Assembly: GCA_025924755.1 (NCBI GenBank)
Contig: JAICHT010000142.1
Span: forward strand, 1 to 8,680
Reading direction: 5' to 3'
Length of the DNA stretch: 8,680 nucleotides
Source: Chitinophagaceae bacterium
GTDB taxonomy: Bacteria; Bacteroidota; Bacteroidia; Chitinophagales; Chitinophagaceae
Below, piece by piece: positions 1 to 5,563 of the stretch (the first letter of the stretch is position 1; each line of letters starts with the position of its first letter). Position numbers and translations under genes: made by a program. The notes below the pieces were generated by a model. That model searched no databases. It saw only the letters and a program-made list of their open reading frames with translations, and had not been told where the DNA came from.

Positions 1-1
1 G

Positions 2-280
2 TTCCTTACAAAAATTCACCACCGCCAAACCCCTATGCGCATTTTGTATGATCAATCTGATGCGGCACCGGTTTGGTATACGGAAGCTTATTACCAGCAA
101 ATGATTGGCCATCCAATTGATGCCGTTGAAATTCCTGCAGCAGAAAACATACAAGCCATATATGTGGCAGGGCAGTTAAAAAAAGCGCCGCATCCCCAGG
201 CTGCTAAAGATTTTATGAAATTTTTGATAAGCACTACCGCCAAAAGCATCTATAAAAAATATGGCTTTATTACCGATTGA
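2..280 (+). CDS. ModA-like molybdate ABC transporter substrate-binding protein, C-terminal part (5' end outside window)
   Basis: The reading frame is open from the left edge of the window to a TGA at 278-280, giving 92 residues. No start is visible; the ATG at 35 is internal, because the homologous block already begins before it (HRQTP at codons 8-12). The visible part has the features I associate with the C-terminal lobe of ModA-type periplasmic binding proteins: an HRxTPxRI block, a V-W-x-(T/S)-E-A step, a GHPI-x2-VEIPAAEN segment that leads into the second lobe, and the closing HPxAAKDFMKFL helix followed by a KYGF end. Such proteins capture oxyanions (molybdate or tungstate) for an ABC importer. 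Finding one in the same locus as a molybdopterin enzyme (5564) supports molybdate supply. The family call is fairly sure; ligand specificity cannot be judged because the N-terminal lobe is missing. A sulfate- or tungstate-binding relative is the main alternative. Confidence 0.8.
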   Translation, partial: FLTKIHHRQTPMRILYDQSDAAPVWYTEAYYQQMIGHPIDAVEIPAAENIQAIYVAGQLKKAPHPQAAKDFMKFLISTTAKSIYKKYGFITD

Positions 281-315
281 GAAATGAAGATGCCATTTAC
301 AAAGCTTTATACAAT

Positions 316-335
316 AAGGTGTAACCTTTTATTTT
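316..335 (+). terminator. Weak candidate terminator after the ModA-like gene
   Basis: A 5-bp stem (AAGGT 316-320, ACCTT 324-328) with a 3-base loop is followed by a T-rich run (TTATTTT). It lies 35 bases after the stop of the ModA-like gene, which converges on the minus-strand cupredoxin gene. The stem is short and the loop tight, so this is tentative. Confidence 0.25.
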
Positions 336-421
336 CCGCTCAAGGGATATTATCCAATAATAGTTCCGTGTAATCACAATGCCTTCATAGGGCAGGGGGC
401 AATATTAAAAACGGGTAAAAG

Positions 422-787
422 CTATTTTACAATTACGGATGCAGTCATCATCGGATGCACATTGCAATGATAATTAAAGGTGCCGGTGCCGGTAAATTTG
501 TGGCTGTAGGTATCTCCTTTGCTTAAATTACCGCTGGTAAAACTATTATCATCTGCAGTTACCGTGTGAGGCGCCGAGTCGTTATTGGTCCAGGTTACGG
601 TAGTGCCTGCAGTTACTGTTAAAGCGTTAGAAACAAAACTGAAGTTGGAGATGCTTACCGTATTGCCATTGGTGGCAGGTGGTGGTGTCTGTGTGCTGGT
701 ATCACTGCTTTTTTTGGAACATGCAAAAAACAGCACTACTGTTAGGCAGAAAAGAAATGCGGAGTTGAGAACGATATTCTTTTTCAT
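422..787 (-). CDS. Cupredoxin (plastocyanin/azurin-type) copper lipoprotein
   Basis: This 121-residue protein starts with a lipoprotein signal: MKKN, a hydrophobic stretch to about residue 22, then Cys23 (LFFAC) as the likely lipidation site, followed by a low-complexity Ser/Thr/Pro linker (24-42). Residues 43-121 form one cupredoxin domain. All type-1 copper ligands can be placed: His74 in the APHTV segment, then Cys108, His111 and Met114 in YHCNVHPMM. The TVTWTNNDSAPHTV strand is typical of small plastocyanin-like domains. The protein should be anchored in a membrane on the periplasmic or outer side and carry single electrons, or bind copper. It stands alone, convergent with the ModA-like gene, so no partner is given by context. 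A role as electron carrier to a copper nitrite reductase or terminal oxidase is possible but unproven. The start at 787 is chosen because it gives a complete signal peptide. Confidence 0.88.
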   Translation of the reverse strand: MKKNIVLNSAFLFCLTVVLFFACSKKSSDTSTQTPPPATNGNTVSISNFSFVSNALTVTAGTTVTWTNNDSAPHTVTADDNSFTSGNLSKGDTYSHKFTGTGTFNYHCNVHPMMTASVIVK

Positions 788-1019
788 GAAGTTTGTTTCT
801 TAAATCATACGTGAAAAAGAAATCAAAGTTGCTCATACAAAGATTTTAAGAAAGATTTTTTCTGCTATATTAATATGATATGGTTGCTTTTGTAAATAGA
901 AAGCTGCCAGTTACAGTGGATCTATTATAGTATTGGCCTGGAATTTTAATTGCTTGGTTTTAAATTTATGGATATCAGTAACTTTAATACACGATCTGTT
1001 TAACTTATAAATTACAGTT

Positions 1020-1175
1020 ATGAAACCAATGCTGCAATTCAAAAAGAGGGAAGGTGTTTCAGGGTTTTTGATATCCGCCATTATTATTGTAAGCGGTTTT
1101 TTAATACGGCGGTATTTATATGGCAAAGCCAAACAGGGCGTGATAAGGTTAATAAAAGGTGAACCGCTTTTTTAA
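1020..1175 (+). CDS. Possible small single-span membrane protein (51 aa)
   Basis: An ATG at 1020 opens 51 codons ending in TAA at 1173-1175; an in-frame TAA at 1008 stops any upstream extension. The predicted product has a basic N-terminus (KKR at 8-10), an uninterrupted hydrophobic segment at about 15-29 (GFLISAIIIVSGFLI), then a basic, partly amphipathic tail (RRYLYGKAKQG and onward). The charge-flanked single helix is what a real small membrane protein would look like, and it lies alone in a 500-base gap. Against it: no ribosome binding site, no clear promoter, no recognisable family, and AT-rich DNA readily yields hydrophobic frames. It would be transcribed toward the M1 gene's 3' end. 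I do not recognise it. Confidence 0.25.
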   Translation: MKPMLQFKKREGVSGFLISAIIIVSGFLIRRYLYGKAKQGVIRLIKGEPLF

Positions 1176-1228
1176 TTCTAAAATGGATAAGGTTAATACG
1201 TACAAAGCGTCACATATAGCATTTTTTT

Positions 1229-1284
1229 AAAAAAGGAAAGGCAAGGAGTTGTACATTTTTAGAGTACTCATCCTTGCCTCTCTT
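1229..1284 (-). terminator. Rho-independent terminator of the M1 peptidase gene
   Basis: The left arm (1234-1247) and right arm (1271-1284) pair through a perfect 9-bp core (AGGCAAGGA with TCCTTGCCT) plus three or four outer pairs across one mismatch. A further GTAC/GTAC stem (1251-1254 with 1264-1267) sits inside a 3x3 internal loop, leaving a 9-base loop. Read on the minus strand the hairpin is followed directly by six T (1234 down to 1229). It begins 4 bases after the M1 stop codon. Confidence 0.85.
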
Positions 1285-1287
1285 GTA

Positions 1288-3894
1288 TTACATGAATAAT
1301 TTATTAGGCAGATTGCTGTTTATTTTAATATCCTTCACTTTAAAATCAATCAGCTGGCCACCTGTATCGGCCTTAATAGAATACGGCATTTTTACTCCGT
1401 TTGATACCTCCCGGTAGTCACTTAATTCTTCAGAAGACGAGCCTTCTGCTTCTACTGTCACTTCTTTAATTTTCAGCCCTGTTTTTTCATCATAATAATT
1501 TCTTACTACTTTCCCGTTGGGAGAGGTAACGGTAATCACATAGGCCAGGCCATCATCCACGGTTTCAAGTGAAGAGTCCAGCTTCATAGTATATCCCTTA
1601 GAAGTATAATCCAGTTCCGGAAAGATTTTAATGCTCTCCTTTAAGGTATTCTTTGCGTCGGGCGGCAGCGGCACGTTTTGTCCCATTTGCTTCATAGTTA
1701 CACTGTCGCCGTTAACTACCATATGCATTGGCACCATATTCATAGCAGGCACCGAAATTTCCTGGAAGAGCATGCCGGGTAATTTTTTTCTGCTCGTCAT
1801 CTGCACTTCTATTCCCTGAACGGTGCCGGTAGCTGTCATACTTACATCCGTTACGTTTTTTAATTTATCAACTCCACCAATAGCTTTTAAATAGTTATTA
1901 ATAACATCTGCGGCTGTAGTGCCCGGCGGTACCGGTTTTTGAGCGGCTCCGGTATAGGTATTATTAGCCGGATTTACATCCGGTAATACGTGTTCAGGGT
2001 CGAGTAGGACTCCAGTAATTTTTGTAGTGGATGGATAATGAAATGTCCATGTACCGCCGCGTTCCCAAATCTCTGCTGGCAACTTAACAGTATCCGATTT
2101 ACCGCTTTCTTCCTTGACAAGCGCTGTAACCGGCAAAGCCATCTCGTTTAAATTTTCAATAGTGATCAGCGCTCCTTTTTTTACATCGTCATCCACATAT
2201 TTTACACCTTTTACACTTTGATCTAATTTCCAGGTATTAAAGAACCACTCCCGCCAAAACCAGCTTAAATCTTCACCGGATGCATTGTCCATGGTATGAA
2301 AAAAGTCCCATGGAGTAGGATGCTTGAAAGCCCATCGCTTGATATAGGTTCTGAAAGCATAATCAAAACGATCTTTTCCCAAAATTTGTTCCCGCAAAAT
2401 AGTCAAGCCCAGTGCCGGTTTGTTATATGCCGCTTCACCCAGGTAGTTGGCCTGCAGCACATCCGGAGTGGTCATGATCGGTTCGGCATTAGGATTGAAC
2501 ATAAACTTGGCCACCCGTTGTATATCCTGCTTTTGATCGTATTCGCCATTATTAAAAACCTTTGTATCTACATCGTTTATAAAGGTATTAAAGCCTTCAT
2601 CCATCCATGCATATTTGCGTTCATTGCTGCCTACAATCATTGGAAACCAGTTGTGACCAAACTCGTGGTTGGTAACATTCCATAAGCCTCCTTTACGGCT
2701 GCGTACAGAACAGAAAACAATTCCGGGATATTCCATACCGCCTACAATGCCCGCTACATTGGTAGCTACCGGGTATGTATACTCGAACCACTCCTGCGAG
2801 TACAATTGGATGCATCCTTTTACATATTCGGTAGACCGTCCCCAACCATCATTGCCGGCACTTTCAATTGGATATACCGATTGGGCTAAGGCTTTTTTGC
2901 CGCTGGGTAAATTAATGCGTGCTGCATCCCACATAAATGCTTTTGAAGCGGCCCAGGATACATCCCTTGCATTTTTACATTGAAAATGCCAGGTGATCGA
3001 AGGTTTTTTTAAATAGGAAGTAGTACTGTACAAATCGGACGAATCTTTAATGAATATTGTTTTTTCACTGTTCTTTGCCTGGGCCAGCCGGCTCATTTGC
3101 GTAGGAGTTAATACCTGCGACGCATTCTGCAGTTCGCCGGAGCCCACAATTACTAAGTTCGCCGGAGCTGTAATACTGTAGTCAAAGTTTCCATATTCCA
3201 GATAAAACTCAGAAGCGCCCATATAAGGAATAGTGTTCCAGCCCAGCACATCATCATATACTTCCATACGCGGATACCATTGTGCCACCTCATAGATCCA
3301 GCCATTTTTTGTATGGAGCCGGCCGGTACGGTCAGTGCCATATTCCGGTATAGAAAAACTATATTCTATTTTAATTTGCATTTTGCCCCCGCCCGATTTC
3401 AGTGCATTTTTTAGACGGAGCTGCATTCGTGTATCGTTAACTATGTAATCGGCTTTTTCAGATTTGCCATTATAGGTAAGCGTTACCGATTTTATTTCAT
3501 CGCCTTTTGTAAAGCTTCGGTTGGTAAAACGTCCGCCTGTAACAGGACTTGTAGCTTCTCCCCTGGAATCGCTTCTGTAAATATTTTGATCTAACTGCAA
3601 CCATAAAAAGGGCAACGAATCCGGGCTGTTATTGATGTAAGATATCTCAACATTACCTTGTACGCGGTGCTGAGTGGTATCAAGGGTTACATCAATTTTA
3701 TAGTCGGCATGATTCTGCCAATAGTGCGGACCCGGAGCACCGGTTGCTGCACGATATTCGTTTCCATTTTCGTTATAAAAAAGTGGGTTGAATACTTTGT
3801 GTGCATCGTATGTAGAAGTTGGGGTTTGGGCCGGTACAGAATAGATACTACTTACTGCAACCAACAATAAGCATAGGGATTTTGAGAATTTCAT
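1288..3894 (-). CDS. Secreted M1-family zinc metallopeptidase with extra C-terminal domain
   Basis: This is an 868-residue gluzincin. Residues 1-22 are a classical signal peptide (hydrophobic core, likely cut after VPA), so the enzyme is periplasmic or exported. About 45-300 is the N-terminal beta domain of M1 enzymes. The catalytic domain carries GGMEYP (385-390, E388), the subfamily's version of the GxMEN exopeptidase motif. The zinc site is HEFGH (H410, E411, H414) with the third ligand E433 exactly 18 residues further on, in WMDEGFN. Tyr490 (AAYNKPALG) sits where the transition-state tyrosine is expected. All catalytic residues are present, so it should be active, probably removing N-terminal residues from peptides. 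After about residue 659 comes a roughly 210-residue module starting ADVINNYLKAIGG, of the type often appended to Bacteroidota periplasmic M16 peptidases, resembling LolA-like beta folds. It has its own promoter candidate and terminator, so it is probably a single-gene unit. Confidence 0.93.
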   Translation of the reverse strand: MKFSKSLCLLLVAVSSIYSVPAQTPTSTYDAHKVFNPLFYNENGNEYRAATGAPGPHYWQNHADYKIDVTLDTTQHRVQGNVEISYINNSPDSLPFLWLQLDQNIYRSDSRGEATSPVTGGRFTNRSFTKGDEIKSVTLTYNGKSEKADYIVNDTRMQLRLKNALKSGGGKMQIKIEYSFSIPEYGTDRTGRLHTKNGWIYEVAQWYPRMEVYDDVLGWNTIPYMGASEFYLEYGNFDYSITAPANLVIVGSGELQNASQVLTPTQMSRLAQAKNSEKTIFIKDSSDLYSTTSYLKKPSITWHFQCKNARDVSWAASKAFMWDAARINLPSGKKALAQSVYPIESAGNDGWGRSTEYVKGCIQLYSQEWFEYTYPVATNVAGIVGGMEYPGIVFCSVRSRKGGLWNVTNHEFGHNWFPMIVGSNERKYAWMDEGFNTFINDVDTKVFNNGEYDQKQDIQRVAKFMFNPNAEPIMTTPDVLQANYLGEAAYNKPALGLTILREQILGKDRFDYAFRTYIKRWAFKHPTPWDFFHTMDNASGEDLSWFWREWFFNTWKLDQSVKGVKYVDDDVKKGALITIENLNEMALPVTALVKEESGKSDTVKLPAEIWERGGTWTFHYPSTTKITGVLLDPEHVLPDVNPANNTYTGAAQKPVPPGTTAADVINNYLKAIGGVDKLKNVTDVSMTATGTVQGIEVQMTSRKKLPGMLFQEISVPAMNMVPMHMVVNGDSVTMKQMGQNVPLPPDAKNTLKESIKIFPELDYTSKGYTMKLDSSLETVDDGLAYVITVTSPNGKVVRNYYDEKTGLKIKEVTVEAEGSSSEELSDYREVSNGVKMPYSIKADTGGQLIDFKVKDIKINSNLPNKLFM

Positions 3895-3922
3895 AAATGT
3901 AAATAAATATTCGGGTGAGCCT

Positions 3923-3952
3923 TAAAATTAAGTTCAATATGCCTGATAGCAA
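3923..3952 (-). promoter_or_regulatory. Candidate Bacteroidota promoter for the M1 peptidase gene
   Basis: Read on the minus strand, TTG (3952-3950, within TTTTTG) is followed after 19 bases by TAATTTTA (3930-3923). This fits the Bacteroidota consensus TTG - about 19 - TAnnTTTG except for the last base. Transcription would start near 3916, giving a leader of about 20 bases before the ATG at 3894. It lies in the 99-base gap after the TDT gene and would let the peptidase be expressed independently of the upstream operon. Confidence 0.4.
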
Positions 3953-3993
3953 AAATTTAATTGGTATCGAAGTTTTAAAAATGCTTACACTTC

Positions 3994-5052
3994 TTATTCC
4001 TGAACCAATTGGTTAGTGTTAAAAAATAATTTTACGATATGAATGCACATGCCACAAAATGTAATAAGCCATGCTGCCCAGGCTACAAAAATAAAACCAC
4101 TGGAAATGGGTTTCAGAAAAGGAAACGATAACGCACCCGAAAGCTTTATAGTGCAAATTGTATACACACCCAGCGGAAAGACCATACTCCAATATCCTGG
4201 CTTATACTGCAGTGGAAATTTTTTATAAAAGTGCCGCCATATTTCTAATATCAATAGTATAGGAATCCACCACGTACTGATGGCCCATGCCAGCATACTG
4301 GATGTTTTTATAAAGGGAACAAAATCCTGAAAAGCCTGCATGCCTTTCATGCTCTGAATTAGTGTAGCACCTGCAAGAGTAGTGATAGCGGCAGCACCCA
4401 TATCAATCCAGTAAGGCGGTGTAAATTCATCTGCTGTTACCGGAAAGAAAGTAAAACGATAAAAATTAATGGTAATCAGGATAAAGTAAAAAATAAAACC
4501 CAGCAGAAAAAAACACAGCGAAAGAAAAGTAGTCATATTAACTGGCAATGATAAATGCGCTATCAGCAACGTACCTAATATAGACAAGGATTGCGTGCTA
4601 ACCACCAGCAGCAACCATACGCCGTTAAAACCTTTTTCTAAGGTAGGCTTTTGAGCTTTTATAGTAACCAGCACAAAAAAAGCATATACCAATAGGACCC
4701 ATAATATCAATGCAAAGAGCCATAGAAACAGTGCAGGAGAAAAGCTGTTTTTCTGCAGCGCATATTGTATTCCTACTATGTTGGAAGCCGCTACAATTGT
4801 TAAAAATCCGGCTCCTTTATCATGCGAAGAGATGTCTGCTATAATATTAGGAAAAAATAAAACAGCCCTCGCTATTGAAAGTAAAATCAACAGTCCGAAC
4901 CCGATATTATTAATGATAAAAAGCAGGTTGCTGATCCATTCGTACTGCAATAAATGCGATGCAATAGCAACCACGCCAGTTGCCATCACCAAGGCAAAGT
5001 AAGCAGGGAAAAGTGTTTGAATTTGTTTTCTGAAAATAGCGGCGGCGTTCAT
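3994..5052 (-). CDS. TehA/SLAC1 (TDT) family anion channel or transporter
   Basis: The 352-residue product is almost entirely membrane-embedded. I count ten hydrophobic helices, the number typical of the TehA / SLAC1 / Mae1 superfamily (tellurite-resistance and dicarboxylate transporter group). Family signatures are FALVMATGVV in helix 1 (residues 19-28) and the PGYWSMVFPLGVY block in helix 9 (285-297), where Phe292 falls in the region that holds the gating Phe of TehA and SLAC1. The protein should sit in the inner membrane. Known relatives pass malate, sulfite, chloride or nitrate; the substrate cannot be read from sequence. Its start overlaps the stop of the upstream small gene by 4 bases (ATGA), so the two are translationally coupled, and the pair is divergent from a nitrate-reductase-like gene. 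This makes nitrate or nitrite movement an attractive inference. The N-terminal FPAYFALVMATG segment fits the normal family start, so the ATG at 5052 is well supported. Confidence 0.85.
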   Translation of the reverse strand: MNAAAIFRKQIQTLFPAYFALVMATGVVAIASHLLQYEWISNLLFIINNIGFGLLILLSIARAVLFFPNIIADISSHDKGAGFLTIVAASNIVGIQYALQKNSFSPALFLWLFALILWVLLVYAFFVLVTIKAQKPTLEKGFNGVWLLLVVSTQSLSILGTLLIAHLSLPVNMTTFLSLCFFLLGFIFYFILITINFYRFTFFPVTADEFTPPYWIDMGAAAITTLAGATLIQSMKGMQAFQDFVPFIKTSSMLAWAISTWWIPILLILEIWRHFYKKFPLQYKPGYWSMVFPLGVYTICTIKLSGALSFPFLKPISSGFIFVAWAAWLITFCGMCIHIVKLFFNTNQLVQE

Positions 5053-5441
5053 AAACTTTCGGCGCCTTTACTATTCATCAGCGGATTGGGATACGAACCT
5101 TCATTATCTTCCTCGCTTCCATCCATGCACACAAAATCCTTTTCTACCAATATGGAAACGGTTCTTTTTTTACCCGTGTCAATCGTCGCATCAAAACCCA
5201 CCAGATCGGTAGTGGTCCATTCGCCGGCTAATTTTGCCGGTACATATATGGCGGTATGATTTGAAAAAAAGCTAATGGAAAAGTCATCAGCGTCCGATTG
5301 CTGTAACGTAAATGTTAGCTGATCTTTTTCGTCTGTTCCAAATTCCAGGGCTTCTGAAATGATGCCATTTTTTTGAAACCGGCTGACTTCCGGTTGTTTC
5401 AATCGTAACCTGATATTATTCCCTGTGATCCTGATTTTCAT
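5049..5441 (-). CDS. Small conserved protein of unknown function, coupled to the TDT channel gene
   Basis: This 130-residue, probably cytoplasmic protein has no signal peptide or membrane segment. It begins with a strand-rich pattern (MKIRITGNNIRLRL, then KQPEVSRFQKNG) and continues with alternating hydrophobic residues that suggest a beta-sandwich or barrel. The most conserved-looking parts are AIYVPAKLAGEW (64-75) and ILVEKDFVCMDG (97-108), with a single Cys105, followed by the acidic stretch EEDNEG and a YPNP end. The overall pattern matches a family of short proteins I recall from Bacteroidota (possibly DUF7009), but I cannot assign a biochemical role. It is the first gene of a minus-strand operon, its TGA overlapping the ATG of the TDT gene. 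It is divergent from the reductase gene across a 122-base control region, which suggests a part in the same process. The start at 5441 is 24 bases from the predicted transcription start. Confidence 0.75.
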   Translation of the reverse strand: MKIRITGNNIRLRLKQPEVSRFQKNGIISEALEFGTDEKDQLTFTLQQSDADDFSISFFSNHTAIYVPAKLAGEWTTTDLVGFDATIDTGKKRTVSILVEKDFVCMDGSEEDNEGSYPNPLMNSKGAESL

Positions 5442-5461
5442 AATTTAAAATGTATACGAAT

Positions 5462-5490
5462 AATTGTTCCACAAAAATAACGGTACAATT
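5462..5490. promoter_or_regulatory. 29-bp dyad, candidate operator between the divergent operons
   Basis: The arms AATTGTTCC (5462-5470) and GGTACAATT (5482-5490) are inverted repeats matching at 8 of 9 positions (AATTGTnCC - 11 bases - GGnACAATT). Just outside, after one mismatch, AA (5459-5460) also pairs with TT (5492-5493). The 11-base spacer holds the minus-strand -7 box, so a dimeric regulator bound here would cover that promoter. I do not recognise the site as belonging to a named regulator. Confidence 0.45.
5472..5479 (-). promoter_or_regulatory. Candidate -7 box for the small-protein/TDT operon
   Basis: On the minus strand this reads TATTTTTG, a perfect match to the Bacteroidota -7 consensus TAnnTTTG. 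Transcription would begin near 5465, about 24 bases before the ATG at 5441. I find no TTG at the expected -33 distance, which would fit a promoter that needs an activator. On the plus strand, TTG (5464-5466) followed 17 bases later by TACAATTTTT (5484-5493) is only a weak match for a reductase promoter. Confidence 0.4.
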
Positions 5491-5563
5491 TTTATGCGAT
5501 GATAGACAGTGAACATCCTGCCGGAGAAATCGATTATCCTCTTTAATTTTTTAAAACAGTCAT

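Larger units (their letters stand above)
788..1287. other. About 500-base stretch without a firm gene
   Basis: This stretch lies between the start of the cupredoxin gene and the end of the M1 peptidase gene (both minus strand). It is AT-rich. The left 100 bases should hold the cupredoxin promoter; CAACTTTG on the minus strand resembles the -7 box, but I see no convincing -33 partner. The middle holds a possible 51-codon gene on the plus strand (1020-1175) and, on the opposite strand, an open frame (911-1132) with no recognisable features. The right end holds the M1 gene's terminator. I see no tRNA, repeat array or mobile-element end. Confidence 0.6.

Noticed and set aside
911..1132. 73-codon open frame on the minus strand
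   Set aside because: No recognisable domain, signal or composition of a real protein, and no promoter or ribosome binding site; it overlaps the better-looking 1020-1175 frame.
2296..2983. Plus-strand open frames of 104-129 codons inside the M1 gene
   Set aside because: They are antisense to a clearly coding region with intact catalytic motifs, and their products resemble nothing.
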